Part shown: positions 33,986-44,757 of the stretch, one piece after another
Layout: every line of letters begins with the position of its first letter
Numbering within the stretch: the first letter of the stretch is position 1
NCBI GenBank assembly: GCA_003586115.2
Contig: QVOM02000103.1
Coordinates: forward strand, 3,038,001-3,102,000
DNA from: Salvator merianae
Taxonomy: Eukaryota > Chordata > Lepidosauria > Squamata > Teiidae
Direction of reading: 5' to 3'
Length of the DNA stretch: 64,000 nucleotides
Made by a program: the position numbers and the translations under genes
The notes under the pieces: model-generated
The model's input: the letters and a program-made list of their open reading frames with translations, nothing else
Database searches by the model: none
Told to the model about the DNA's origin: nothing

Positions 33986-36035
33986 CAGGCCCCAGATATT
34001 TTTCATTACTGACAAATTGGCTTTATTTAGGTCCATCATCATAAAAAAATCAGGTGAAAGCCATATGAACAGTAGCTTTTACTTTAAAGATTTTTGCCAA
34101 CTTGACTGGTACTTGTCAGTGAAAATAAGAGGGGCTACGCCTGCTGGAACATGGATGTGTTTAAATCAGAATCTGATCTTAAAATACCAGGTCCTCACTT
34201 CAGTGGGGAAGAAAGGTAAAGTCCATAGTAGTCTTCTTATACCTATTATGTGTAATTTTGTGTTGTCACCAGTAACAGCTCATATTGGGAATTTGTACAT
34301 CATATTGGGGTAGGATAAGTTGTGAAAGGGTGCAATCAGGCATGCATAAGGGGCACCCCCTGGGATAATTGGAGTTGAGAATGCTAGAGATTTTACCCCT
34401 GTATATGTCTTATCTAGTCCTGAAGCCTGGAAATGGCTACCATTTCTTCATACCAGGTAAAATGCCACCCAGGGTGACTCTTTCAGTTGCATTGGGCAGG
34501 AACACAGAGGAGGGAAATGTAGCCAATCACAGCATGGGAACCAATGTTGCCAATCACAGTCAGGAAAGCCAGGCATGTGGCAGGCCAATCAGTGGCAAGC
34601 ACTTGTTATTAGGAAGGTGTTACCAGACTTCAAGGCAAAGAAAGAGCAATGAGTGGAAATATGAGGTAGCATTATTCTTTTAATTGTTTCAATGCCTGGA
34701 GGGTTTTTTTGGAAGGCTACAGAAGGGGCATTTTCTAACGGGGCAATTGAAAAATGCCCCAACTGATTGCACCATTAGATATTAATGATGGGGTAACTCA
34801 AAAGAGCAATGCTAGATTCTCAGCAATGTGTGATTCTGGCTAGACGTGAGTAGTAAAATGTATACAGTTCAGATGGAAGAACTGTTCATTTCAAGAGTCA
34901 TTTTGAAACACTCTTCAGAAGAATTGTGCTAAACTAGTCTGCAGAAAGTCTTTTTTCTTTTAGTTTGTATACAAGACTTGGATAAGGGCTGTGAATCAAG
35001 AAAACTTAATTTTGACAGGCCTGATATATAGTCTATTTTGGTTAACCAAAAGGAACACATACATTTTCTACATTAGAGAAATTTCCATTATTTTCCTCTC
35101 AGCCATGAAAATCGATTCTGATGTGATTACACTCAGACGCTGCTTGATGTGCCTCTGACAGTTCAAAATGGATAGAAACGGTGGGTGGTGTTGAATCAGG
35201 GATACTGTGGTTAGCTGAACTCTGTCACAAAGTTAAAATGGTAAGATTAAATGCACACCATTCATTTGTATCATGCCAAAAACAGAGGCTCTGTGTACAT
35301 GAAGGAGGGATCAGAGGGGAGTGTGATGGCAATATTTTGACACTGGGTAATCACAAGTACTGTGTGATGCTGATTTTATGGTAGGCAGCAGTGGGAAGAA
35401 GTCAGTATGGAACATGGCACTGTTATCTCCTTATACTGAACAGTGGGAAGTAGCTAAACACAAATCCTGTGAGAATTAAAAGTGACATGCAAACATATGG
35501 ACTGCCTATTAGACAATCCACCCATGTTAATATTTCTTTCTTTTACAGCCTGCCAAAGTTGCAGGGTTAGGCCACTGCAGAAAACATCAACATCTTCACA
35601 TCAACACCTTAGCACTTTCTTTTAGCAGGCTTCTGTGATCAGGAAAAGTGTTTACGAATATTGTGCAAGCCACAGGGTGTTTGTGTGTAGGAAATATGTG
35701 AGAAAACAATGTTGCAATACACTTCCTTTCCATTTCTGCAAATGCTGAGGAATGTGCTGGCATTGCCTTTTGAGGAACAGTTTTTTATCACTGTACAACA
35801 CTCTCGGGAATGAATCTTCCTCTGGAAGTAGACCAGACACAATGGACATACAGATTACTGCATGCCATTCCACTCTTGTTGCATGGTGACATGTGCTCAG
35901 GGCCTTCTCCTGGTGTTTGTATTTCCTACTTTCAGGGCCCTGCAGACCTTGCTTTGGCCTTAGTCTATAAGAAGACTAAACAAAGACATGGTATCTCCTT
36001 TATGCCTTTACTCAAATGAGGAAGAAATCTCTAAA
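33986..36035. other. Unannotated interval
   Basis: These 2 kb show no recognisable gene or bounded repeat. Open frames are short and lack protein-like composition. Confidence 0.4.
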
Positions 36036-36246
36036 GCTAGGATCAGACACAGAAAAAAAAAAACAAAAAAGCATCTCTGAAGTGTCCTATTGAAGGCTCT
36101 CAGGTGGGAATGTTTATTCTCCAGTCTGCCCCTCTCCTCTCTTATGAACATTCTATGCTAGAAATGGTATATTAGAAGAGGTTGGGGACATGAGGGCCAC
36201 ATACTTTTTGAGGTGCTCCTTTTGTTATGTCTGATCACAGCCTAAG
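36036..36246. mobile_element. Dispersed repeat with inverted ends, copy 3
   Basis: This is the best copy of the family seen at 8.1 and 17.8 kb. Its ends CTAGGATCAGACACAG and (right, reverse complement) CTTAGGCTGTGATCAGACAT are related in inverted orientation, each followed inward by an A-rich run. This suggests a small DNA transposon of unknown type. No TSD was resolved. Confidence 0.5.
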
Positions 36247-36722
36247 ACTACCTCCAGATATATGGTAAAACCTGTGATCCTCTTAACACTATGCTGAGAA
36301 TACCAGACATACCACTGCCATGCTGAATATAGTGCCATTTTAATGAACCTAAGGCCCAGTTTATTGTTATTATGAAAAATCAAGCAATGATGCTGGGTTT
36401 CCTGTAATAGCTCTGCTTACCTTGATGTTTGGCAAGCAGTTTTCACAATCAAAGTGATTGAGGTTATTGGGAGCCAGACAAGCACGTGAAAAACAGCAAA
36501 AGGAAGGGGCTTCTAGCAGCCCAATCACTCCAATTGTGAAAGCTGTTCACTAGATGTCGAGGTATGCAAGGGATTGGCAGGGGGTGGTGAAAGGCAATTG
36601 CAGGATCTTGTTTAGATCCCACATTACCTCTTGTCATTACATGGCAGCCTAATTTTCTGCAGAAAAAATCATCTGGTCATCTCCTCCTAAGGCCTAGTTT
36701 TGTTGCCTAACACAAAATACAC
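36247..36722. other. Unannotated interval
   Basis: An inverted pair AAGCAGTTTTCACAATCAAAG near 36430 and CAATTGTGAAAGCTGTTCAC near 36530 may be a further old palindromic repeat. Nothing else was seen. Confidence 0.3.
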
Positions 36723-36725
36723 AAA

Positions 36726-37169
36726 GGTCCTGTTTGCACATACTACAGTAGAATGTTCTAACTAGCATGGTTTGGGCTGGTCAGGATCGGGTAGAGTGAG
36801 GAGTGTTCACACACATCAGCACTGGAATGTTCCACAAGCCGACCAGTTGGGGAAGAAGTGTGAATGAGAATACACTAGTTTGGCAGTTGTGTCTGGAATG
36901 GTGAATAGGAGCACACTAGTTTGGCAGTTGTGTCTGGAATGGTCTGGACCCCAAAGACCAAACCTAGCAAGAGCTGCGTTCAAATTGTCAGATAGCTTCC
37001 TCACCTGGTTGCACTAGTCAGCTTGGAGACTACAGTTTTCTTGATCACAGCTGGTAGGCTTCATGTGGGCTTCAATGAGTTTCCAGTCAGCTGGAGCTGT
37101 TTGCAGGTGTGAATGCTCTGTTCCAGCGATTGACCTGGAACATTCCACTTGCTAAGTGCAAGCACGCCC
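36726..37169. mobile_element. Harbinger-like MITE
   Basis: The left terminus GGTCCTGTTTGCAC and right terminus GTGCAAGCACGCCC are inverted. They are flanked by AAA (36723-36725) and AAA (37170-37172). It is the same subfamily as 10877-11385. Inside, a 41-bp unit is tandemly duplicated at 36860-36900 and 36901-36941. Confidence 0.7.
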
Positions 37170-37245
37170 AAAATTGCACTGGTAGTACTAAGAAACATAG
37201 GAAGAACATGTAAAGCTCCAAAAACAAATTATAAACCTTTCTAAC

Positions 37246-37259
37246 TAAAATTAGTCTTA
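37246..37259. repeat. Target-site duplication of the U6 retrocopy, left
   Basis: TAAAATTAGTCTTA (14 bp) is repeated exactly at 37367-37380. Confidence 0.85.
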
Positions 37260-37306
37260 TTTATTTATTTGTTTATGAATTTGTGTGTTATCCTTACACA
37301 GGAACT

Positions 37307-37340
<34 letters not shown>

Positions 37341-37366
37341 TTATGTGCTGCTAAAGCAAGCACAAT
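37260..37366 (-). pseudogene. U6 snRNA retropseudogene
   Basis: On the minus strand from 37363 the sequence follows U6 snRNA: GTGCTTGCTTTAGCAGCACA, then CTAAAATTGGAACGATACAG, AGAAGATTAGCATAG and AAGGATAACACACAAATTCA. U6 is the catalytic spliceosomal RNA and is transcribed by RNA polymerase III from an external promoter. This copy has changes within the conserved core, for example at the usual CGGCAG and in the GGCCCCTGCGCAAGG region. It loses the 3' end after AAATTC and continues into a tail of (AAAT)n (about 37260-37272). Perfect 14-bp TSDs flank it, so it is a LINE-mobilised retrocopy and not a working gene. Confidence 0.9.
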
Positions 37367-37380
37367 TAAAATTAGTCTTA
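37367..37380. repeat. Target-site duplication of the U6 retrocopy, right
   Basis: Exact 14-bp match to 37246-37259. It lies just 5' of the U6 start on the minus strand. Confidence 0.85.
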
Positions 37381-38439
37381 ATAGAAATAACAGAGCAGAG
37401 AAAATAAAGAGGGGTTTAAAACTTATAAGTTAGGGGCATCACAAGAGTGATTTATTTAGCCTAGGGAGATTATGAGAGATGAGGGGCAAAACAGGGATCT
37501 ACCATGTCCTTCTTTGGTGTCTTTTTCACTCATTGGTTCAGACTAGAGCAAATGTGGATCACATATACAAGTACATTAACTGCCTTACCTTAGGATCTCA
37601 TTAAGCCCTTTGAGTAGGCGATCCCTTAGCTGGCAGAAATCTTTGTGTCTTGGCTTTTGTGGGAAACCTGGATGTACTTGCATATTTCTAAGAATATTGT
37701 GAACTCTTTGCACTGCACTTGATGGGCAGATCTGTGTTACATCTTCAAATATGCCAAAAGAAATGGCACCCTTGAAACAGAGGACTATACTCTATGACAA
37801 CCGGCCACCTCACTCTCACTTCCGGAGTTATCTTGAGAATCATCATGTTGGTCCTAAGGCATTGCAGAAGCCTCTTGATGGCTGCCATTTTAGCAATGGT
37901 GCAACATCATATCATATAATTCATATGATATGTCAGGTAGTGCTTCTGGCAAAAAGCTACAGAGACAACTTTATGCCACTGTCTGGGCTTTAAGTCAGGG
38001 GAAAAAGTTGGCAAACATACAGCCATAATTTTCCCTGTCTCTTGCATTTTCAGTGGTTCAGTTTTGCCATTATGCCAAATAGACTGGCCAAAAAGTTACC
38101 TGGTTTTCACAAACTTCAGCTCCAATTTAGCAAGGAAGGTTTCTCTTTGCTCCTATTTGAATCAAATGACCTTAGTTGGATTTTTTTTTTTGTTATATAT
38201 AATGAATATCATGTGATAATACCTGCCCATCTGAGGTAAGCATGGGGCCCATACATAGCCATGAAGTTGTCTCTTTCACCTTGAGTGGCCATTGTTCTGT
38301 AAATATCAAACAAACATAGCTGTCTTTCCCAACTCATAACAATGATCTTAAATTTTTAAAATTAGAATGCAAAGTGTCAAAAGAGGTGCTCCCTTCAAAA
38401 TGTCACATACCCACTCAGCAGGGATATCATTTTTCAGTG

Positions 38440-38440
<1 letters not shown>
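37381..38440. other. Unannotated interval
   Basis: No gene or bounded repeat was recognised. Confidence 0.4.

Positions 38441-38510
<70 letters not shown>
38441..38510. repeat. (CTTT)n microsatellite
   Basis: An uninterrupted run of about 17 CTTT units. The poly-LSFF frame reported across it is an artefact of the repeat. Confidence 0.95.
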
Positions 38511-38511
<1 letters not shown>

Positions 38512-39785
38512 GACATTACAATGTTAAAAGGTATCTGTAATATGATTTTTCTTACTGTGATTAAGACTATCCTTACAGAATATTAAGTTTCTTTGGAAAC
38601 ATTTTTATAACTCTACTGAACGTTTAGGATATAAATTGAATATTGTAGAATATTTGATAGTGACTATTGTTTTACAGAAGATCATGCATCACAAATTGAC
38701 CTAGTAACTACGGCAGAATTGTAAAAGCCAAAACAATGCTATTTGAGGGCTAGGAGACCCAGAATCTGCCACCAAGGCAGGAGGTAGACTCCTAGTTGTG
38801 GAATGAAAGTTGCTATCTGCTGCTGGGAAATGTCACATCCACTAGGCAGAACAGGCCCTGGGATTCATGGTTTCCCAGGAAATGCTCTGGCTGGCTGGCA
38901 CTAGTAACTGGCCTATTCCCTCACACTGAAATGGCACTGGGAAGTATGGCAAGGGGAGACCATTGTAAAGCAGTCTCCCAAGTGTACCCCTCAGTAGAGC
39001 AGTCCAGCTGGGCGCTGTGTGGACAGTTGGACAGGTCTATGGGATGTGCAGAGCTTGATGCCAGGAAATAGATTGTTTCTGTGCATCTGGTAAAAAATAC
39101 CCCCAACTGTCAATTTTGGAGGCTGGGAACTTTCATTTCTGGCTTCTAAAGCTGAGACAGAACAGGCCATGGTGGAGCAGTCAGTCCCTAACATGTGCCA
39201 CTGGCCATTGCTCTAGCCTTGGCCTGGATTGAGCAAACAAGGGCAGGACCAGTCTCTGCATCATGTGTCCCAAGAGGATTCCAGTATGCTTGATATAAAA
39301 GCCTAAATCCGATCATCAAAATGAGTGCAGGATTCTAGCAACTAGCAAGTGTTCAGAAACATAGGAAGAGAAAGAAGAATCTGAAGAATCATTTTGGATA
39401 GGAACAATCTCATATTTTAAATATGGATTGAAGAAATATCTTCTCACCCATACCTTCCCTTTGTGAATGTGTGACTTCCTTTCCTAGTTTCCCATCTCCC
39501 ACCTAGCATTTTTAATTAAGCTTTTTTGTTTGGATGTATTGTTTTAGCTGTTTTTATGTAAATTGCCTTGACATTTCTATACAAGAAGCATTTCATCAAT
39601 AAGCAAATAAGTGAAACAACACTCTAGTTCCAAGGATTAACAAGTTGAGTCAACATTTTCGCAGTATTCTTCGGCAAGCACCACAGAAGCCCACATTTGT
39701 TCATATGGGAGAAGTTGCTTAACTGTGCTTTTCCCTGGACTTTAAATGAACCCAGGGAAGCTATTTCCTGAGTGTCTTATATTTT
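38511..39785. other. Unannotated interval with possible MITE pieces
   Basis: 38780-39240 contains words of the MITE families: GGCCTATTCCCTCACACTG at 38910 and CAGAACAGGCC near 38850 and 39160. It is palindromic in places, but no pair of ends with a TSD was found. The rest is unrecognised. Confidence 0.3.
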
Positions 39786-39786
39786 T

Positions 39787-39849
<63 letters not shown>

Positions 39850-39940
39850 CTCTTTCTTTCTCTCTTTCTTTCTCTCTTTCTCTCTTTCTTTCTCTCTTTC
39901 TTTCTTTCTTTCTCTCTCTCTTTCTTTCTCTCTTTCTTTC

Positions 39941-39988
<48 letters not shown>

Positions 39989-39995
39989 TTCTTTC
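39786..39995. repeat. Long (CTTT)n/(CTCTTT)n microsatellite
   Basis: About 210 bp of pyrimidine-only repeat. The first 60 bp are pure CTTT; the remainder mixes CTTT with CTCT and CT runs. It adjoins the LTR-like repeat at 39998. Polymer frames on both strands (Phe/Leu/Ser on plus, Lys/Arg/Glu on minus) are not genes. Confidence 0.95.
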
Positions 39996-39997
39996 GA

Positions 39998-41248
39998 ATC
40001 TGTACTATTGTTAAAGGCCGAGCTCTGGGAAGATATTTTGGGGAAATTAGCTTCTGCCCAGATATTAGACCTTCGTAGGGATCGATATTTTGGTTCTGGT
40101 TTTAATAACGCTAAATTGACATAGGAAATGCAAATAAAGGGGAGGTAGTCCTTGAAAAGAATGGTGCATCTTTTATTATAACCCAGCAAAAAGATTGAAA
40201 TCCAAAGAAATAGCCATAAACAAAGTAATTTGTTAGAATCAGCCAGTTTCATAGGTAGGATAGGTAGTTTGGCATTTGGATAGCAAAAAGAAAAAGGCTT
40301 GGCTCCAAACTAAGTAAGGAGACCTATTTAGTGTGTGTAAAAGAGGTAGAAGGCGGGGGGTGGGGAGAGAAAGAGAGAGAGAGTCTGGAAGAAGACTAAA
40401 GAATGTCCTCAGCACTAAGGGATAACTCTCACCATCTGTAGTCTTCTCCAGATGAAACTTCATTATGGCAAAAAGGACAATCTGGGGGAAAAGATGCATG
40501 GGTCTCTTGCAGGCAAAAATGCATGAAAAATCAGAGAATGGGATGTAGACACGGCTCCACAACCCTTACTCCTTTAGAAGCAAAAACAGCTCTTTTGCCA
40601 AAGGGGCATAGAGAGAGATATGGAATCCCTCTTTAGTGAAATCAGCTCAAAAAGAAAAAATAAAGGAAACTGCAAGCAGTGAATCAGGCAGCTCCTTGGA
40701 AAAATCTGTTCTCTCTCCATTTCAGGGAGGTAAAAATCAGCTCTTAGTGAAGGTAAAAATGGCGCTGACATGCTTTCTTCTTCTCCTGCTCCATAATGTC
40801 TTCTCCTCCGTCCTCAGCTCCTGCTAACTCCTCTCTTCTCCTCCTAACTTCACTTAACTAATAGTAAAAACCTGAACTTTTTATATTCTTTTTCCCAAAT
40901 AGAAAAAGGAGGAAACCTATTTTGGCAGAGCAAACATGTGCTTTTTCACCTAGACAGATAGACAGATAACTACTCTGGTTGATTAGCTTAAATGTTGCTA
41001 TTTACATTCTTAAAGAGGAGTTCTCAAGGTGTAAGTTTGAACAATGGACTAGTTTTGATTGCCAAATAGTTGCCCAACCTTTTGTTAACTATTAATGTGT
41101 AATTTCCTGAGCTTCTCTGAGCCGCCAGGTTAACTTATTCAAGAGATAAGCAGAGAAAATTAGTTTCTACAGAGTCCAGGGATTCTGGTCAGATTCTCTG
41201 TATTTGAAATCCTTATATTTCATAGGATCCATATCCTTTTGTATATAA
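39998..41248 (-). mobile_element. LTR-like repeat, copy 2
   Basis: This is colinear with 22704-23930 from ATCTGTAC at the left to CATAGGATCCAT at the right, with small indels. On the minus strand the TATAAAA (near 40885) and downstream AATAAA-like signals occupy the same positions; here the second reads TTATAATAAAAG near 40175. No primer-binding site or coding sequence follows it on the minus strand, where the CTTT repeat begins at once. A solo LTR is the favoured reading, as for copy 1. Confidence 0.45.
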
Positions 41249-41358
41249 TAATGTCTCATGGCTACACTATTTAGAAAAGTTCAGTCTTCAGCATTGTGGT
41301 CTTCAAAAATGAGAGGTCTTTACTTGACAGAAGGATCAGTTTGTTTGTTAAAACCCTT

Positions 41359-41714
41359 GGGCTTTCTGCTCTTACCTTAGATCCAGATCTGTCAGCAACA
41401 TGCTCTTCTTCTGGGCTTCTTTTTCCCACATGCTGGTGCAGACTAGAGAGGGCCTGCCCACCCTGCTATGTTCCAGATCACCTACTAGGGCCATGAGGAC
41501 TTCATCCACCAGCATGCCTCACTGGACCACAAAAATGGATCCTTCAGGGGATCCAAGCTCAGAAAATTTTGTTCCTGGTCTGTCAGAGCTTTTGGGGACC
41601 AGCTCCAAAGCTTGTGTGAGCTTTGGGGTGCCATGAGTGCAAGATTTGCCTCAACAGGCTGCATTATCTGGACTAGCTGATCCAGATCACACAATGTAAG
41701 TGCAGAAAGGTCCC
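41359..41714. mobile_element. Harbinger-like MITE
   Basis: The left terminus GGGCTTTCTGCTCTTACC and right terminus (reverse complement) GGGACCTTTCTGCACTTAC are inverted, with CTT at 41356-41358 and CTT at 41715-41717. The interior is related to the copies at 1128-2876 and 16722-17092. Confidence 0.65.
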
Positions 41715-41717
41715 CTT

Positions 41718-42627
41718 TTTCTTCCCTTCCACCATTGCCTTTCTCCTCCAATCATGTTGATAACTCTCTGTTTCTCTCTTTTTATGGTGATCCCTCCTCT
41801 TTAGCCTGCATGTACCGGCCAGTCTGCCCTGGCCTGTTGCCACATGGTTCCAAAGCACTGCTCCTGGGCACTTGCCTTGCCTTTTGGGCTTTCCTTGTGC
41901 AAATGGACTGCAGGTCTTTCCAGCAGACTGTGCTGCTGTTGTGTATGACTCTACTTCCAGGAAGACCTCAAACATGACCAAATGCATTTGATGCCGTCCT
42001 GGAACAGGAGGTAGAGCCACACATGTCAGCAGTGTTATCTACTGGGAGAAGCTGTCATCCATTTCTTAAACATTAGACCAGAAGGCGAAGTAAGCAGAGT
42101 GCTTGATTTAGGGAACAAAGAAGGGGAAAGAGAGATATTCAGCAAGACCCATTGTGTGGAGATTTTCTTTGAACAATTGGAATTTAGTTGTTAAATGTAG
42201 GCAGCCAGAATTCCATGGAAAATAAGGCTATATTCCAAAAAGTTTTGCATCTGGATAGAAGTGGTATTGTGAGTTGGTGCCCCTTGGTTCAATAAACTCT
42301 TCCCTCATGATTCCCCTGATTGAATCCCATCAATTGCTTTTCCCCACATCCCTGTAATGAATTGAGGTAACTACAGCAAGCCACAATCTCCCCTTTTCAC
42401 TTGAGGAAGAATGTTCTTAATTGAAATAGAAGTTAAAAAAAATATAAAAATAGAAGAGAAGGAGAATAAGGAGTGCTGAAAACAAATTAAAGGAAATGGC
42501 AAAAATGGGAAGTTTGGAAATTAACTTGGATAGCAGAGGAAATATACTTGTCTTGAGGTCCTCTCTTGCTCAGGGAAGAAGATCTTCTCAAGGATGAACA
42601 AATGTATCAAATGCAAACTCTCTCTCA

Positions 42628-42666
<39 letters not shown>

Positions 42667-43136
42667 TAGTGAGATGATTGCTTTGCTTGGAGTGGCAGAC
42701 TTAAAGAACAGGCAGAAGCACCTGCACTCTGGTTAACTTCTCAGTACTGGCAAAGTGAGATATATGATCTGGGAAATCAGTGCATTAATGGGTCTTATTT
42801 GCCCTCGAGGACTCAGCTTTGCAAGACATCAAGTAATTTTGATTATACATCTTGTCCCAGGTGCCAATGCTACACTGCAACATCATATAGCAAGCTTGTA
42901 AAAGTGAGTTTGAGCTTCACTGGAGCGATTTCAGCAAGGTAGCTAGCCTGTAGCTCTCTGGAACCCAAGCACACAGCATCCAGTATTCAGGATGAAACTC
43001 AACTCTTGGTTGCAAGAAAAGACATAATGGAGTTTGAAGCAATCATAGATGGAGTAGACTCCACGAAAGCATGAGAAATGCAGTGGACCTCAGTGAGAAC
43101 CAGAAACATAGCAGTGGACACAGTGAAACCCAGAGA
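41718..43136. other. Unannotated interval with CA microsatellite
   Basis: A (CA)n microsatellite of about 35 bp lies at 42630-42664. Nothing else in the interval was recognised as a gene or element. Confidence 0.5.
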
Positions 43137-43235
43137 CACGAATAATAAGAAGAAGAATTTGGTTTTTATACCCCGCTTTTCTCGGCAGAAGCTGACTCAA
43201 AGCGGCTTACAAGGTTATTTTGTGCCCAAAGGCTT
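43137..43235. repeat. Interspersed repeat fragment (TTTATACCCCGCTTTTCTC type)
   Basis: The block GGTTTTTATACCCCGCTTTT followed by TGACTCAAAGCGGCTTACAA recurs at 50541-50602 (GATTTTTATACCCTGCTTTT, then GGACTCAAAGCGGCTGACAA). From memory, such blocks are common in reptile genomes. The family was not named here, for lack of a search. Confidence 0.5.
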
Positions 43236-43300
43236 ACATCTGTCTATCTTCCGCATCACACAATGTGATGCTCCCTATTTATCTACTTGCAATTACTTAT

Positions 43301-44635
43301 CATAGAATCATAGAGTTGGAAGGGACCTCCAGGGTCATCGAGTCCAACCCCCTGCTCAATGCAGGATTCACTAAAGCATCCCAGACAGATATCTGTCCAG
43401 ACTTTCCTTGAAGATCTCCAGTGAAGGAGAGCCCACCACCTCCTTTGGCAACCTGTTCCAGTGACTGATTGCCCTTACGGTCAGGAAGTTTTTCCTAATA
43501 TCTAGCCTGTATCGACTCCCTTGAATTTTCATCCCATTGTTTCTAGTCCTTCCTTCTTGCGCAACTGAGAATAGGGCCAATCCTTCTGCGCTGTGACAGC
43601 CCTTCAGATACTTGAAAACAGCTATCATGTCTTCTCTCAGTCTTCTCTTCTGCAGGCTAAACATTCCTAGGTCCTTTAACCGTTCCTCGTAGGACATGGT
43701 TTGCAGACCACTCACCATTTTGGTCACCCTTCTCTGAACTTGTTCCAGTTTGTCAATGTCTTTTTTAAACTGGGGTGCCCAGAACTGGACACGATACTCC
43801 AGATGAGGTCTGACCAAGGAAGAGTAAAGTGGGACAATTACTTCTCATGATCTAGACTCTATACTCCTCTTGATACAGCCCAGGATGGTATTTGCCTTTT
43901 TTGCAGCTGCATCACACTGTTGACTCATGTTTAATCTATGATCTACTAGTACACCCAGATCCTTTTCACATGTGCTGCTGCTCAGCGAGATTCCCCCCAT
44001 TCTGTATTGGATATTGTCATTTTTCTTACCCAGATGTAAAACTTTGCATTTCTCCCTGTTAAATGTCATTCTCTTAGTTTCAGCCCACTGTTCAAGCTTG
44101 TCCAAATCCTTTTGAATCCTCTCCTTCTCCTCCCTAGTGTTAGCAACCCCTCCTAGCTTTGTGTCGTCTGCAAATTTGATCAGCGTCCCCTCGACACCTT
44201 CATCCAGATCGTTTATAAAAATGTTGAACAGCAATGGGCCCAAGACAGAGCCTTGCGGTATCCCACTCGAGACAGTCTTCCAATCGGATGTGAAGCCATT
44301 TATGACCACTCTTTGAGTATGATCACTAAGCCAGTTATGAATCCACCTAACAGTTGTCCTGTCAATCCCATATTTGATCATTTTTTCAATAAGTATAGTA
44401 TGAGACACCTTGTCAAATGCTTTGCTAAAGTCAAGATATACTATGTCCACAGCCTTTCCTTGATCGATCCATCCAGTAATTTTGTCATAAAAGGAAATGA
44501 GATTAGTCTGGCATGACTTGTTTGTTACAAATCCATGTTGGCTTTGGTTAATTACTGCATTCCCATCCAAGTGCTCCCATATATGCTGTTTAATGATTTG
44601 TTCAAACAACTTTCGAACAGCTAGGTTGGCTGGAG
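43301..44635 (-). mobile_element. 5'-truncated CR1 LINE
   Basis: On the minus strand this 1.3-kb copy begins inside the reverse transcriptase and ends with the CR1 3' UTR and ATTCTATGATTCTATG at 43301. It is the best preserved LINE of the window and belongs to the same subfamily as the fragments at 15.1 and 24.7 kb. A tRNA-like SINE head lies immediately 5' of it on the same strand. Confidence 0.9.
43371..44627 (-). pseudogene. CR1 ORF2 C-terminal half, one premature stop
   Basis: The frame opens at the truncation point and reads to 43371 in one phase, interrupted only by a TGA at 43845-43847. It contains NQSQHGF, VDIVYLDFSKAFDKVSH, GIPQGSVLGPLLFNIFINDL, the catalytic FADDTKLGG, FNREKCKVLHLGKK, then (after the stop) VRPHLEYRVQFWAPQFKKDI and SHWNRLPKEVV near the end. 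The RT palm blocks from the first catalytic Asp onward are therefore present. The endonuclease and N-terminal RT are missing. The stop lies where related copies carry Arg, and CGA to TGA is a usual CpG decay. It has no promoter and is not expected to be expressed as a working enzyme. Confidence 0.9.
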
Positions 44636-44639
44636 CTAG

Positions 44640-44757
44640 AGGTCAATAGAGGGTGCTCATCCCCTCTACACGGCAGACAGGGGCCTTGAACTCCGATCCT
44701 CCTATTGAAAGATCAGTGCCTTAGCCTTCTGCACCTCCGTGCCTCTGTGACTTTGGA
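44640..44757 (-). mobile_element. tRNA-derived SINE head
   Basis: On the minus strand the sequence looks tRNA-like. GGCACGGAGGTGCAG is followed by AAGGCTAAGGCAC (A-box region), a GATC...GATC stem, GGAGTTCAAGGCCCC (B-box-like, compare GGTTCGANTCC) and CTGCCGTG, which can pair with CACGG at the start. No CCA end or intact anticodon arm supports a real tRNA. It is probably the pol III promoter part of a SINE, fused or inserted next to the CR1. Confidence 0.5.

Noticed and set aside
37260..37366. Functional U6 snRNA gene
   Set aside because: The 3' end is missing and conserved core bases are changed. The A-rich tail and 14-bp TSD show a retrocopy.
39746..40252. Long Phe/Leu/Ser and Lys/Arg/Glu open frames on both strands
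   Set aside because: They are translations of the CTTT/CTCT microsatellite and have no protein meaning.
22704..41248. One complete 18.5-kb provirus with the two LTR-like repeats as its ends
   Set aside because: No primer-binding site, gag, pol or env signal lies between them. The interval holds unrelated CR1, MITE and U6 insertions, and the copies differ too much for a recent pair.
44640..44757. Functional tRNA gene
   Set aside because: The cloverleaf cannot be completed convincingly and the B box deviates. A SINE head fits better.
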